The translations under genes and the position numbers were made by a program. A DNA stretch of 64,000 bases from NCBI RefSeq assembly GCF_007197995.1, contig NZ_VKKH01000003.1, positions 124,001-188,000 of the forward strand, read 5' to 3'. This document shows, piece by piece, positions 9,280 to 19,935 of this stretch. This DNA comes from Aliiglaciecola sp. M165 (GTDB taxonomy: Bacteria > Pseudomonadota > Gammaproteobacteria > Enterobacterales > Alteromonadaceae). The notes beneath the pieces were generated by a model. That model did not search any database and was not told where the DNA came from. It saw only the letters and a list, made by a program, of their open reading frames with translations. Each line of letters starts with the position of its first letter. The stretch's first letter is position 1.

Positions 9280-10275
9280 TCACCAAGAGCAGATTAACTT
9301 CCCAATCGTTTCATTCTGCTCTAATAACTTGTGTGCTTCATTGATTTGCTGTACACAAAAAGTCTTGTGGATATTGGCTTTAAGTTGCCCTGAATCAAAC
9401 TTCGGTAAACAATTTTGAGAAAAAGACTCTATCAATTCTGCTTTGTATTCATCACTTCGATTGCGCAAAGTGCTGCCTTGAATAGTCGCTCTTTTTCGCA
9501 ACAATGTTGCGATATCAACAGGGTCAGAAAACCGGCCATTTAACATAGCCAATTGAATAATTTTGCCATCTAAGGAAAGCACTTTAAGGTTTCGGTTAAG
9601 GTAATCTCCTCCCACAAAGTCAATGATAATGTCTGCCGCGAAATGTTTAGATTTTAGTGATTCAACAAAATCTTCTTGCGGGTACAAAATACAATATGTG
9701 GCACCAACCTCCAGGCATGCTGCGGCCTTTTGTTGATTTGATATTGTCGTTGCGATCGTACATTGCGCCAATTTGGCCAATTGAATGGCCGCTAAACCGA
9801 CACCACTTGCTCCAGCATGGATTAATACTGAATGTTTAGGTTTGAGCTGACCTATACTAAATAGACTTTGATAAGCGGTTAAAAATACTTCCGCAATCCC
9901 AGCAGCCTGAATACAGTCGCATTGAGCAGGAATGGGCATAATATGCCTAACATCGACGGCAACATATTCCGCATACCCGCCACCGGCAACAAGGCCAAAA
10001 ACCTGCTGACCTATGCGGTAATCAGTTACATTACTGAAGGTCTCAACCACATGACCCGCCATTTCCAACCCCAAAATGTCACTCTCTCCGGGTGGTGGAG
10101 GGTATTTTCCTTGTCGTTGTAGTGTATCGGCACGATTAATGCCAAAACTATGCACTTTAACTAGCACCTGCCCGGCTTGCAGAATGGGAATATTGGTCTG
10201 TGCGATAACCATTTTAATATCTGTTGCACTAATTTCATGCTGCACATAGTGCATTTTTTCTGAACTTTTTTGCAT
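9280..10275 (-). CDS. NAD(P)H quinone oxidoreductase, PIG3-like zinc-independent MDR family
   Basis: Predicted cytoplasmic NADPH-dependent reductase of quinones or enones in the medium-chain dehydrogenase/reductase superfamily. About 331 residues. [25 protein letters not shown] near residues 48-72 is typical of the PIG3 group. No structural-zinc cysteine cluster is present. The Rossmann signature [16 protein letters not shown] is near residue 155. I prefer the ATG at 10275 because AGG stands about 7 bases upstream; a GTG directly before it and an ATG at 10254 are alternatives. It converges on rnhA and is divergent from rlmI with about 85 bp between them. The physiological substrate cannot be told from sequence. 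Confidence 0.85.
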   Translation of the reverse strand: MQKSSEKMHYVQHEISATDIKMVIAQTNIPILQAGQVLVKVHSFGINRADTLQRQGKYPPPPGESDILGLEMAGHVVETFSNVTDYRIGQQVFGLVAGGGYAEYVAVDVRHIMPIPAQCDCIQAAGIAEVFLTAYQSLFSIGQLKPKHSVLIHAGASGVGLAAIQLAKLAQCTIATTISNQQKAAACLEVGATYCILYPQEDFVESLKSKHFAADIIIDFVGGDYLNRNLKVLSLDGKIIQLAMLNGRFSDPVDIATLLRKRATIQGSTLRNRSDEYKAELIESFSQNCLPKFDSGQLKANIHKTFCVQQINEAHKLLEQNETIGKLICSW

Positions 10276-10360
10276 CACTTTGCCTAGTTCATCGGGTAAG
10301 ATTCACTATATTAACGTGGCTGAGGTACAATTCCCATTCACAAAACGACAGGAATACATC

Positions 10361-11548
10361 ATGACTGCAACCCTTGTTCTGCAACCTAATCGCGAAAAAT
10401 CATTATTACGCAAACATCCGTGGGTATTTGCTAGTGCGATCAAAGAAATAAAGGGCAAATTAAGAAGTGGTGATACGGTAGATATTGTTGACTCGGATGG
10501 GACATTTTTGGCAAAAGCTGCATGGTCTCCCCAATCTCAAATCCAAGCACGGGTTTGGAGTTTTGATCAAAACGATATCATCGACAATGGTTTCTTTGTA
10601 CGTAAAATTGAACAAGCCTATGCACTACGTGAATTTTTGTTTGAGCGTCAAGGAATAACCGGTTACCGTTTAGTTGCTGCTGAAGCTGATGGGTTACCCG
10701 GTATTACTATCGACAAATACGATAATGTTTTAGTCTGCCAATTACTCTCAGCCGGTGCGGAAAAACATCGATCTAAAATTGTTTGGGCGTTAAATAAATG
10801 TTTTCCGGAATGTGCAATCCATGAGCGTAGTGATGTCGGAGTCAGAGCAAAAGAAGGTTTACAGCAAGTGGTGCAAACCCTTCATGGAGATGTGCCTGAT
10901 GAAGTCGTGATTACAGAGAATAATGTCAAAATAATTGTTGATTTAAAGCATGGCCACAAAACTGGCTTTTACCTAGATCAAAGAGACAATCGCCAGATCG
11001 CTGCATCCTTTGCTAAAAACAAACATATCCTCAACTGTTTTTGCTATACCGGCACATTTGCCAGCTACGCACTAAAAGCTGGCGCGAGTCGCGTGACCAA
11101 CATAGATGTTTCGGATAATGCGCTAGCTTTAGCTAAGAGAAACTTACTTATCAATGAACTTGATACAGAAAAAGCAGATTTCATTAATAAAGATGTCTTT
11201 GAAGCATTGCGCGAATACAAAGCAAATGGCAGCAAGTTTGATATGATCATTCTTGATCCGCCCAAATTTGTAGAATCTAAAGCATCTCTTAATCGAGCGT
11301 GCCGTGGATACAAAGACATTAACATGCTTGCGATGCAGATCCTTAAGCCAGGTGGTTTGTTATTTACATTTAGTTGCTCTGGGTTGTTATCGTCTGATTT
11401 GTTTCAAAAAGTGGTGGCTGATGCTGCATTGGATGCACAAAAAAGCGTTCACTATCTTTACAAGCTTGGCCAAGCTGCGGATCATCCTGTCGCCAGCCAA
11501 TACCCAGAGGGATTCTATTTGAAAGGGTTGGTTTGCAGAGTGGCTTAA
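10361..11548 (+). CDS. rlmI: 23S rRNA m5C1962 methyltransferase RlmI
   Basis: SAM-dependent methyltransferase that modifies C1962 of 23S rRNA. The 395 residues match E. coli RlmI (YccW, 396) closely from end to end. An N-terminal PUA-like domain begins [17 protein letters not shown], a central EEHD-like region follows, and the Rossmann methyltransferase domain has [33 protein letters not shown] and ILDPPKFVE. The C-terminal [14 protein letters not shown] contains the catalytic-cysteine segment. The reading frame is open back to 10280, but the ATG at 10361 is chosen since AGGA precedes it by 8 bases and the protein then begins like its orthologues. Confidence 0.96.
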   Translation: MTATLVLQPNREKSLLRKHPWVFASAIKEIKGKLRSGDTVDIVDSDGTFLAKAAWSPQSQIQARVWSFDQNDIIDNGFFVRKIEQAYALREFLFERQGITGYRLVAAEADGLPGITIDKYDNVLVCQLLSAGAEKHRSKIVWALNKCFPECAIHERSDVGVRAKEGLQQVVQTLHGDVPDEVVITENNVKIIVDLKHGHKTGFYLDQRDNRQIAASFAKNKHILNCFCYTGTFASYALKAGASRVTNIDVSDNALALAKRNLLINELDTEKADFINKDVFEALREYKANGSKFDMIILDPPKFVESKASLNRACRGYKDINMLAMQILKPGGLLFTFSCSGLLSSDLFQKVVADAALDAQKSVHYLYKLGQAADHPVASQYPEGFYLKGLVCRVA

Positions 11549-11603
11549 TGTAAATTAATACCACCCTGTTTACTTTGAAATACTAATCCTGACGTGGGAA
11601 GAG

Positions 11604-11906
11604 TTATTTCATTTCGCTGATTTCTACACCAATCACACAGCTATTTTCAGAGATATTATCGCAACGCACTATTTTTGCTTTTGCATTTAAAGAAGGGATC
11701 TGGCTGCTTGTAGATTCAATCGATACATCTACCTGAGTGCCAATTTCTACGGATTGTTCTTCAACTTCGAACGACATGCCTGTCGCGCTTATATCTTTAC
11801 ATACTGCCTGCAAAGAGCGGCTTGACTCTTCGTCATGCACCGTCAATTCACAGGGTGAATTTAACATCATGCGAAAAAAGTTACGTTTATCATCGTATCC
11901 CAGCAT
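11604..11906 (-). CDS. PilZ-domain protein (probable c-di-GMP binder)
   Basis: Single-domain protein of 100 residues. The c-di-GMP binding signature is present in full: an arginine pair in DKRNFFRM (residues 6-13) and DISATGM, the (D/N)xSxxG motif near residue 39. PilZ domains bind the second messenger and alter the activity of partner proteins. There is no fused output domain, so it probably acts as a stand-alone adaptor. It sits between rlmI (convergent) and hrpA (same strand, about 75 bp upstream). The target process is not evident from context. Confidence 0.88.
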   Translation of the reverse strand: MLGYDDKRNFFRMMLNSPCELTVHDEESSRSLQAVCKDISATGMSFEVEEQSVEIGTQVDVSIESTSSQIPSLNAKAKIVRCDNISENSCVIGVEISEMK

Positions 11907-11981
11907 TTTTTACCTCTTCCTAGCGAATGGCGTTCAATGACTTTTATAGGGCGCATTGTTTACAAAGTCAACGAACATTGT

Positions 11982-14900
11982 TCAAAATGATTGCAAATGA
12001 TTTTCTATTCTTTTTGCCGAAATGGGGAAGGACGTGCCTAACTGTTGAGCGAACAATGAAACACGTAACTCCTCGATCATCCACCGAACAAACTTTAGCT
12101 CAGACGGGACCATCTTGCCATCAGGAATTTTTTTCAAACTGGATTGGTAGGATTGCTGAACCTTGTCAATGACCATCTGGTGCATTCTGTCTTTATTTGG
12201 ATCGATAGGTAACTTTTCTAAACGTCTGTGAATGCCTGTGATATACCGATTCCAATCGTCCAGTTTATCCGCACCGATACTTGCCACAAAACCAGGAAAC
12301 ACCAGGCTCGACAAATGTTGTTTGATATCGCCGTGAGCACTAATTAGATTGAGTGGCACATTGCCCTTTAAACGCTTTTGGATCTGATGGGCCAGCGTTA
12401 AGCCTTTTTCTACTTTTGCCGCGATTTGCAGTACTTCGTCATTAATATTGGCCCTAACCTGTTCCTTTATCGTGTCAAAACCGTGAGGGTCTCTAATTTG
12501 TGATTGGCTGGTGTCATTGACACGCAAAAGCATTTGATCAATAGCAGCATCAATGCAGTCGTCAATCAACGCTTTAACTTGACCAAAAGGGTTAAAATAC
12601 AGTCCCAGTTTCGCTTTATTAGGCAGTTTTTCCTGCAAATAACTTAGGGGTGATGGAATATTCAATTTAACTAATTTGCGTACCCCGAGATTATGCGACG
12701 CTTGCGCATTTTCTTTGTTATCAAATAACCGGATAGATACCGACTTGCCTTCATCAACCAACCCTGGGTAGGCTTTGACTTCATAGCCTTGAGCACGATC
12801 CACATACTCTGTTTCGAGTTCACCAAACGACCAAGTGGTTAATTCTTGCTTTTCAATATCGGGTTTTGCGGCTTTTTTGAGTGTTTGGGTAACCTTGCCT
12901 TGCAAAGCGTTTTTCAACTTGTGCAAATCTCTGCCTTGCTCAACGGTTTTACCTTGACCATCAACAACGACGAAGTTGAATCTTAGATGCGCCGGTAAAC
13001 TTTGTAACTGCCATTCCTCATTACTGACTTCAATACCCGTCATTCTTTGCAATTTGCGACTTAATGCCTCAATAAACGTTAGCCCGTTACCCTTTTTGTC
13101 TGTGCGAGACATATCTTCCATACACGCATCGGCATAATTTGGTGCAGGCACAAAGTTGCGGCGCAACTTTTTCGGCAAGGATTTAATTAATGTGACAATC
13201 AATTCATGTTGAAAACCCGGTACCAACCAGTCAAACCCCTGCTCTTCCACTTGATTTAATAGCGGTAGTGGAATGACAACACTGACCCCATCATCAGCAT
13301 GATTGGGTTCAAATTTGTACTGTAAGGCTAAACGTAGATTCCCTTGTTGCCACTCATCTGGGTAGTTAAATGCATTGGCTTTTTGCGGTTGATGTTTTTT
13401 GAGTGAGTCCAAATCAAAATTTAAAGACTGTTTCTGCGATTCATTTAATGACTTCCACCACTTATTAAAGCTTTTTTCATTAACCACATTCTTTGCAATG
13501 CGTTGCTGATAAAAACTAACAAGATCTTCTTCATCAACTAAAACGTCTCGTCGCCTGGTTTTATCCTCTAACGTCAGTACTTGCTCAACCAAAGACAAAT
13601 TATGGGCAATAAAAGCCTGCGTGAGTTTTGTTTCGCCGTTGACTAACGCCTCGCGGATAAAAATTTCATGACATTCTTCAGGATTAATATGGCTGTATTG
13701 AACTTTACGGCTATTGACAATTGCGACACCAAATAACAGTACTTTTTCTAACGCGAGCACAGCTCCCTGACGTTTTGACCAGTAAGGTTCGCTGTACTGG
13801 CTTTTTGTCAAATGTGTGGCCAGTGGCTCAATCCACTCAGGTTCAATTTTTGCTGCAAAACGTCCAAATAATTTGGATGTTTCGACCAATTCGGCAACTA
13901 CCGTCCATTTGGGTGGCTTTTTAGATATCGGAGAGCCAGGAAATATAGAAAACCGCATGTTTCTAGCACCTAAAAACTCTCGTTCTTTATCCTTAAACCC
14001 GATATGTGATAACAAACCCGACAATACAGCACTGTGTATATTTTGATATTCACTAGGCTGAGAATTAAGACGATATCCTAATTCCACGATGGCCTTTTTA
14101 AGCTGGCTAACCACGTCTTGCCATTCGCGCATTCGCAAATAATTAATAAAATTTCGCTGACACCATTTGCGCAGTTGATTTGAAGAAAGGGATTTTTGTT
14201 CTGATTTAAATTGGTTCCATAAATTCAACAGAGCGATAAAATCAGATTGCTTGTCAGTATAGGCTTCATGGCACTGGTCTGCGGCGCTGCGTTTATCTTG
14301 AGGTCGTTCTCTAGGATCTTGTATGCTTAACCCAGCGGCAATAGTGATAAGCTCGGCTAGACTGCCATTTTTACCTGCCTCTACAACCATACGCGCATAA
14401 CGTGGATCAATCGGCAATTTTGAAATTTGCCTGCCAATTTGGGTTAAAACTAACTTACCTTCGCGCTTTTCAACCGCTTGGATTTCCTCTAGTAAACGAA
14501 ATCCGTCATTCACAAAACGATTATCTGGTGGTTGTACAAATGGAAAAGAACCAATGTCCCCCAGTTTTAAAGAGAGCATTTGCAAAATAACCGATGCAAG
14601 ATTGGTTCTAAGAATTTCGGGATCCGTGAATTCTGTTCGATTAAGGAAATCATCTTCTGAATACAAACGAATACAAATTCCCTCAGATACCCTACCGCAG
14701 CGACCGGCGCGCTGATTAGCAGACGCTTGAGAAATGGCTTCGATAGGCAAGCGTTGTACTTTACTTCGGTAACTGTAGCGAGAAAGCCGGGCAAAGCCCG
14801 GATCAACAACGTACTTTATTCCCGGAACAGTCAAAGAGGTTTCCGCAACGTTAGTTGCCAATACAATCCTTCGGCGTCCAGAATGGGAATGAAATATTTT

Positions 14901-15896
14901 GTTTTGCTCCGCTACTGAAAGTCTGGCATATAACGGTAATATTTCTGTATGCCGAAATTGGCGTTTTTGCAGAGCATCTGCAGTATCGCGAATCTCTCGT
15001 TCACCACTTAAAAAAACTAGAATGTCACCGGGTTTTTCGTTACTGAGTTCCTCCACTGCGCGAATAATCCCTTGCACTTGGTCGGCGCCATCAACGTATT
15101 CTTCCAATGGCCGGTAGCGCATTTCGACCGGGTAAGTGCGGCCACTTACCTGAATGATGGGTGCTTGGTCAAAGTGCTCAGAAAAACGCTCGGGGTCAAT
15201 GGTTGCTGAGGTGATAATCACCTTCAAGTCAGGGCGTTTGGGTAACAGCTGTTTGACAAAGCCAAGAATAAAGTCAATATTCAGGCTACGCTCGTGGGCT
15301 TCATCGATAATCAAAGTATCATATTGACTGAGATACCTATCATTTTGCATTTCTGCAAGCAGGATCCCGTCTGTCATTAGTTTGATATAGGAATTTTCGC
15401 TAACCTGATCGTTAAAGCGTACTTTGTATCCTACGAAATGGCCTAATTCAGAATTTAATTCTTCTGCAATGCGCCCAGCTACGGTTCTCGCCGCCAAGCG
15501 TCTTGGCTGAGTGTGACCAATGAGCCCGTCGATGCCTCTGCCCAATTGCAAACAAATTTTGGGGATTTGCGTGGTTTTGCCCGAGCCAGTTTCTCCCGCG
15601 ATGATAACGACTTGATTGTTGAGAATGGCCTCGGCAATCTGTGGTTGATGTTCGCTAACTGGCAGATCTGGATATTCAATTTCGGGAACATTTTGCGTTC
15701 GCGACATCCTTTTTTGTTGGGAACGTAAAATTTGTTGTTGAAGGGAAACTTGTCGCTCAGTTGAATCCTCGTTATTTTTCTTAGTAATTTGACGTATTTT
15801 GCGGCGTAATTTGTGCCGATCTGCACCCAAGCATTCGGGCAACGCATCATACATTTGTTTGATGGTTAAAGTCGTTGGTGGATTAGGGGCAGACAA
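11982..15896 (-). CDS. hrpA: ATP-dependent RNA helicase HrpA (DEAH box)
   Basis: Large DEAH-box RNA helicase of 1304 residues; E. coli HrpA has about 1300. In E. coli it is linked to resolving stalled ribosomes and to fimbrial mRNA processing. Visible motifs are Walker A GETGSGKT (101-108), DEAH in IIDEAHERSLNIDF, SAT in ITSATIDPE, NVAETSLTVPGIKYVVDPG and QRAGRCGRVSEG. After the RecA-like pair come the winged-helix/ratchet region, the OB-fold and the long HrpA-specific C-terminal extension (DUF3418-like). The start codon is TTG with only a weak GAG box upstream; an internal ATG 14 codons in would lose little. No frameshift is seen over the full length. Confidence 0.97.
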   Translation of the reverse strand: MSAPNPPTTLTIKQMYDALPECLGADRHKLRRKIRQITKKNNEDSTERQVSLQQQILRSQQKRMSRTQNVPEIEYPDLPVSEHQPQIAEAILNNQVVIIAGETGSGKTTQIPKICLQLGRGIDGLIGHTQPRRLAARTVAGRIAEELNSELGHFVGYKVRFNDQVSENSYIKLMTDGILLAEMQNDRYLSQYDTLIIDEAHERSLNIDFILGFVKQLLPKRPDLKVIITSATIDPERFSEHFDQAPIIQVSGRTYPVEMRYRPLEEYVDGADQVQGIIRAVEELSNEKPGDILVFLSGEREIRDTADALQKRQFRHTEILPLYARLSVAEQNKIFHSHSGRRRIVLATNVAETSLTVPGIKYVVDPGFARLSRYSYRSKVQRLPIEAISQASANQRAGRCGRVSEGICIRLYSEDDFLNRTEFTDPEILRTNLASVILQMLSLKLGDIGSFPFVQPPDNRFVNDGFRLLEEIQAVEKREGKLVLTQIGRQISKLPIDPRYARMVVEAGKNGSLAELITIAAGLSIQDPRERPQDKRSAADQCHEAYTDKQSDFIALLNLWNQFKSEQKSLSSNQLRKWCQRNFINYLRMREWQDVVSQLKKAIVELGYRLNSQPSEYQNIHSAVLSGLLSHIGFKDKEREFLGARNMRFSIFPGSPISKKPPKWTVVAELVETSKLFGRFAAKIEPEWIEPLATHLTKSQYSEPYWSKRQGAVLALEKVLLFGVAIVNSRKVQYSHINPEECHEIFIREALVNGETKLTQAFIAHNLSLVEQVLTLEDKTRRRDVLVDEEDLVSFYQQRIAKNVVNEKSFNKWWKSLNESQKQSLNFDLDSLKKHQPQKANAFNYPDEWQQGNLRLALQYKFEPNHADDGVSVVIPLPLLNQVEEQGFDWLVPGFQHELIVTLIKSLPKKLRRNFVPAPNYADACMEDMSRTDKKGNGLTFIEALSRKLQRMTGIEVSNEEWQLQSLPAHLRFNFVVVDGQGKTVEQGRDLHKLKNALQGKVTQTLKKAAKPDIEKQELTTWSFGELETEYVDRAQGYEVKAYPGLVDEGKSVSIRLFDNKENAQASHNLGVRKLVKLNIPSPLSYLQEKLPNKAKLGLYFNPFGQVKALIDDCIDAAIDQMLLRVNDTSQSQIRDPHGFDTIKEQVRANINDEVLQIAAKVEKGLTLAHQIQKRLKGNVPLNLISAHGDIKQHLSSLVFPGFVASIGADKLDDWNRYITGIHRRLEKLPIDPNKDRMHQMVIDKVQQSYQSSLKKIPDGKMVPSELKFVRWMIEELRVSLFAQQLGTSFPISAKRIENHLQSF

Positions 15897-15992
15897 AGGA
15901 TACTCAATTCAGAAATAAAAACGCAGAGATCCTAGAAGAATACTCTGCGAAATTCTAGCGTTTGTCTGTAATAATCGCGATAAACTTGAGCG

Positions 15993-16475
15993 TTATCGTT
16001 TATAACCGTCTCGAAGTTGTACATCAATCGCATAAAGTACGTCTGCGCGGCTAATGCAACCTAAAAAATAGCCGTCATCATCAACCACCGGATAGATTTT
16101 TGGTTTTTCAGCCAACATTTTTTGTGCAACTTCTAGTATTGAATCATAAGATTTCACAGATAGAACTTCAGTTCGCATGATGTCCTTAACTCTGGCTACT
16201 TGCTCTCGGTAGTAACTACTTTCTATCATTTGTTCTATACAATCCTGTTCAGATAAAAATCCAACAAGTTTGTTTTTAATATCAATCACTGCTCCGCCGG
16301 TATGTCTACCACCCAGTAACCTTTCAACTGCTTCAGCGACTGGCATTTCTGTGGTAAATGTAACCGGACGTCTATTCATATAATCGTTGACTTTTAAAGA
16401 CTCCACTGTGCCTCCTAAGTAATAGTCAAACGGGCGGCGTCTAATTTGCTCAACCCACAAGTTAAAGATAGACAT
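15993..16475 (-). CDS. Paired CBS-domain protein
   Basis: 160-residue protein made almost wholly of two CBS domains. The first begins VNDYMNRRPVTFTTEMPVAEA near residue 30, the second VKDIMRTEVLSVKSYDSILEVA near residue 96. The second ends in YPVVDDDGYFLGCISRADVL, a typical nucleotide-binding strand. Paired CBS domains bind adenine nucleotides and sense energy charge or ionic state, usually acting on a partner protein. No enzymatic domain is attached. It lies upstream of hrpA on the same strand with about 96 bp between them. The partner is unknown. Confidence 0.85.
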   Translation of the reverse strand: MSIFNLWVEQIRRRPFDYYLGGTVESLKVNDYMNRRPVTFTTEMPVAEAVERLLGGRHTGGAVIDIKNKLVGFLSEQDCIEQMIESSYYREQVARVKDIMRTEVLSVKSYDSILEVAQKMLAEKPKIYPVVDDDGYFLGCISRADVLYAIDVQLRDGYKR

Positions 16476-16532
16476 AACTGATTAAAAAACCTAACGATTT
16501 CTAAAAAAATCACGGTTTTTTTGGAATAATGT

Positions 16533-16562
16533 CTTTTCCACTAATGGAAAAGCACTTTTTTT
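16533..16562 (+). terminator. Terminator-like hairpin with no plus-strand gene before it
   Basis: CTTTTCCA (16533-16540), a CTAA loop and TGGAAAAG (16545-16552) are followed by CAC and a run of eight T on the plus strand. No plus-strand gene ends here. It may stop antisense transcription from the CBS/hrpA region or end a short unannotated RNA, or be chance in AT-rich DNA. Confidence 0.45.
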
Positions 16563-16641
16563 TAAAAGTTAGGTGAGTGTCCTTCCCAGGTTTGTTACTC
16601 TTTGGGGCAATAAATTAAGTCGTAGAGAATGAGAGAAAAAT

Positions 16642-18069
16642 TTGAGCCGCTCTATATTTTGGCATGATTATGAAACCTGGGGCGTAAACCCTCAAAAAGA
16701 TGTTGCATGCCAATTTGCAGGAATTCGCACCGATGAAGAGTTGAATATCATTGATCGGCCAGTAAAATGGTATTGCCAGATCCCCAACGACTATTTGCCT
16801 CAACCGCAAGCTGCTTTGGTAACAGGCATCACCCCACAATTGACCCTTCGAGATGGCCTTGTTGAAGCTGAATTTATTAAAAAAATTCACCAGCAAATGA
16901 TTCGACCTGGGACCTGCAGTGCCGGTTACAATAGCATTCGTTTTGATGATGAAGTGACGCGCTACACTCTATATCGAAATCTTTATGACCCTTATGCCAG
17001 AGAGTGGCAAAACGGTAATAGCCGTTGGGATATTATTGACTTGGTTAGAACCTGCTATGCGTTGAGACCAGAAGGCATAAATTGGGTATACAAAGACGAT
17101 GGTTCACCAAATTTCAAACTGGAAGTGCTAAGTGAAGCTAATGAGATAAGCCATGCGGATGCCCATGATGCATTGTCGGATGTTTATGCAACTATAGGGT
17201 TGGCCAAGAAATTGAAAGAAGCTCAACCGAAATTATTTGATTACGCCTTCAATCTTCGCTCAAAAAACAAGGTTAAAGCGTTAATTGATATAGAGGGTTT
17301 TACACCTTTAGTACATATTTCGTCAAAACTACCCGCTATTCAAGGATGTTGTACATGGATAGTGCCTGTGGCGTGGCATCCGACAAATAAAAATGCGGTT
17401 ATTTGCTTGAATTTAGCCCTCGACCCATCGCCTTTGTTTGATTTAGAACCTTCAGAGTTAAAAGACAAGCTGTATCAACCCTCATCAGAGTTGGCACCTG
17501 GAGAACAAAGACTTCCAATTAAACTCATTCACCTAAACAAATGCCCAATCCTTGCTTCAGCAAAAACCCTTACCGAAGACAATGCACAGAGACTGAGTAT
17601 TGACAGAAAAAAATGTTTGGAAAACCTGACCAAAATTAAGCGAGCTTCGTCTATTCAACACAAACTCATCAACCTTTTCGAAGAAGAACAGAAAACGACA
17701 ACACTCGATGTAGATTTTGCGCTTTATTCGGGTGGCTTTTTCTCAGACCATGACAAAAAAGTCATGGAACAGATCCGAACAGCTTCTACCAAACAATTAG
17801 AAACCGAGACTTGGCAATTTGATGATAGCCGCCTACAAACTATGTTATTTCGATACAAAGCTAGAAATTATCCAAGCACGCTTAATCATGAGCAAGTAAT
17901 GCAATGGCAAAAACATCGACAACATAGGCTAGCCGACCCTGAATCAACGGCCAGTATTGGACTAGATGAGTATATTATGCAAATTGAACAACTGAGCACA
18001 GAACATCAGAATAACCCTGAAAAACAGGCTATTCTCAGGGCTTTATATCAATATGCTGAAAATTTGTAG
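16642..18069 (+). CDS. sbcB: Exodeoxyribonuclease I
   Basis: 3'-5' single-strand DNA exonuclease used in recombination and mismatch repair. The 475 residues equal the E. coli enzyme in length and match along their whole extent. DEDDh motifs are FWHDYETWG (Exo I), GYNSIRFDDEVTRYTLYRN (Exo II) and SHADAHDALSDVYATI (Exo III). The SH3-like and C-terminal helical domains that form the SSB-contacting groove are intact. The start codon is TTG, with GAGAG a few bases upstream; it gives MSRSIFWHDYE, matching the family N-terminus. The following FapA-family gene begins 85 bp later in the same direction. Confidence 0.96.
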   Translation: MSRSIFWHDYETWGVNPQKDVACQFAGIRTDEELNIIDRPVKWYCQIPNDYLPQPQAALVTGITPQLTLRDGLVEAEFIKKIHQQMIRPGTCSAGYNSIRFDDEVTRYTLYRNLYDPYAREWQNGNSRWDIIDLVRTCYALRPEGINWVYKDDGSPNFKLEVLSEANEISHADAHDALSDVYATIGLAKKLKEAQPKLFDYAFNLRSKNKVKALIDIEGFTPLVHISSKLPAIQGCCTWIVPVAWHPTNKNAVICLNLALDPSPLFDLEPSELKDKLYQPSSELAPGEQRLPIKLIHLNKCPILASAKTLTEDNAQRLSIDRKKCLENLTKIKRASSIQHKLINLFEEEQKTTTLDVDFALYSGGFFSDHDKKVMEQIRTASTKQLETETWQFDDSRLQTMLFRYKARNYPSTLNHEQVMQWQKHRQHRLADPESTASIGLDEYIMQIEQLSTEHQNNPEKQAILRALYQYAENL

Positions 18070-18153
18070 ATTAACCATCCATTTACATAATATTATCTGT
18101 AAAAGTGTCGATATATAATTCACAAGTCTTGTTACGGAAATCTGGGTGTCGCG

Positions 18154-19809
18154 ATGAATGGGATTGAATTTAAGTTAGACCAAACACAAGTGTTTCTTGA
18201 CGTCGTTATTAAGCCCGCTGACATTATGGGCAATTTTGACGTTAAAGCGCTGCGTAAAGCTTTCGATAAAAGTCCATACAAAGACTTTTATTTGTCCGAA
18301 GACAATTTGCTCAATGCGTTCAACGCCTATAAGACAGCCTCAAAAGATGGCAATAATGAACCTATCGTCGAAACCGTAGCGGAAAAAAAAGACGCTGTAG
18401 TAAAGTTTCGGATTGAAGACAATGACATGATAGGTTCGCTCAGCATTACAACGACTTATGGTGGGCACTCCCCTTCGCCAAAAGAACTTCTTCAACAAGC
18501 TAAAGAAAAAGGCATTGTCCGCGGATTAAGTAAAAAACGCCTTAGAGCAATGGCTATTCAAGCGAAAAAAGCCAAACCTGGAGTTGTAATTGAGGATATA
18601 GTTGCCAAAGGATTGCCTGTTAAAAATGGTCGCGACTCCAAGTTAAAGCCTCTTGTACCAAATGCGTTAGAGCGCATACTTCGCCCACAAACTTCTGGGT
18701 CTAGCAGAGTAGACATGCGTAATTTGGGCGATGTCATTTGCGTAAAAGCTGAAACAGAAATTCTCAAACGAAATCCACCAACCAATGGACGACACGGCTT
18801 TACCGTGACTGGCTCGAAATTAGAGCGAAAGCCTGGTAAATGGATTAAATTCCGACCAGGCGATGGCACCAAGGTAAGTGACAAAGACGAAAATATTTAT
18901 CTTGCAGCAATTACCGGAATGCCTAAATTTCAAAATGACAAAATGTGGGTTGACGATACTTTCATTTGCAAAGGTGTGAACGTTGGCACAGGGAACATCA
19001 AGTATGACGGTGCAGTGCTTGTTAATGGTGATGTGACTGAAAAAATGGAGATCCACGCCAGCGGAGACGTTACTGTTAATGGTTTTGTTGAATCTGCTAC
19101 CATTATTGCCGGTGGAGATATCATCATCACTGAAGGCGCTATGGGTAAAGTGAATGAGAATAGCACTGAATTTAGCACAAAACTCGTTTCAGATGGCAGT
19201 GTCCACGTCCAACACGGTCAAGGACTAAACATTCAATGCAAAAGTAATGTCACCATAGGTAGGCAGCTTGCATACAGCAAAATTGTGTGTGGTGGCAGCG
19301 TGACAGTGGGGCCCATTGACAAACCCAATGGAAATTTATTTGCATGCGACATTCAATGCAATGCGGCGGTGACGGCTGGCACGCTTGGGGCCGTTTCCGG
19401 TAGTCACTTAAATGTAGATTTCAGCCCAGGATTTAATACTCTCCTAGAGAGAAAAGATACGGTTGATGAATTGCTACAGCAAATAAAAGACAACAAATCC
19501 AGGCATCAAGACAAATTCGACATCATCCGTAGTAAAAGGATACATCCTGAATTGAAAAAGAAGCTCGAAGAAGCTGAAGAATTGTTTAGAGGTGAGATTC
19601 AACTACTAGAATGGCTTGAAATGAAAGTCGAAAAAATGAGACTCCTCAAAGAGTCCTATCAACAAGATATACAACTCATTGCTAACAAACGTCTGTATGC
19701 GGGTGTCGTTGTAAAATTAAATAATCGCACATGGCGAGCTGAACGAGAATATGGCAAGGCAAAGGTGCATTACGAAGGGCATCAATGGAATTACGATCCA
19801 TTAATGTAA
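18154..19809 (+). CDS. FapA-family (DUF342) protein
   Basis: 551-residue cytoplasmic protein of the FapA/DUF342 family. A charged N-terminal domain (about 1-230) precedes a right-handed beta-helix-like stretch (about 250-430). That stretch has short repeats such as VLVNGDVTEKMEIHASGDV, ATIIAGGDIIIT and KIVCGGSVTVG. The C-terminal 120 residues are strongly charged and heptad-like, consistent with a coiled coil. In Bacillus a DUF342 protein acts in signalling, and in Vibrio relatives affect flagellar or surface functions, but no single role holds for the family. Its position after sbcB gives no clue. Confidence 0.82.
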   Translation: MNGIEFKLDQTQVFLDVVIKPADIMGNFDVKALRKAFDKSPYKDFYLSEDNLLNAFNAYKTASKDGNNEPIVETVAEKKDAVVKFRIEDNDMIGSLSITTTYGGHSPSPKELLQQAKEKGIVRGLSKKRLRAMAIQAKKAKPGVVIEDIVAKGLPVKNGRDSKLKPLVPNALERILRPQTSGSSRVDMRNLGDVICVKAETEILKRNPPTNGRHGFTVTGSKLERKPGKWIKFRPGDGTKVSDKDENIYLAAITGMPKFQNDKMWVDDTFICKGVNVGTGNIKYDGAVLVNGDVTEKMEIHASGDVTVNGFVESATIIAGGDIIITEGAMGKVNENSTEFSTKLVSDGSVHVQHGQGLNIQCKSNVTIGRQLAYSKIVCGGSVTVGPIDKPNGNLFACDIQCNAAVTAGTLGAVSGSHLNVDFSPGFNTLLERKDTVDELLQQIKDNKSRHQDKFDIIRSKRIHPELKKKLEEAEELFRGEIQLLEWLEMKVEKMRLLKESYQQDIQLIANKRLYAGVVVKLNNRTWRAEREYGKAKVHYEGHQWNYDPLM

Positions 19810-19935
19810 GGCTGTATAGCCAACGTTTGGATTGCCAAAGTGCACTGCCCTGGCCAATTAGTTTGATGGTCTGGCCGATTAGTAGTGAAACATGTAGACT
19901 GCCTTCTCAATTACATGGATTAAAGAGAACATACT

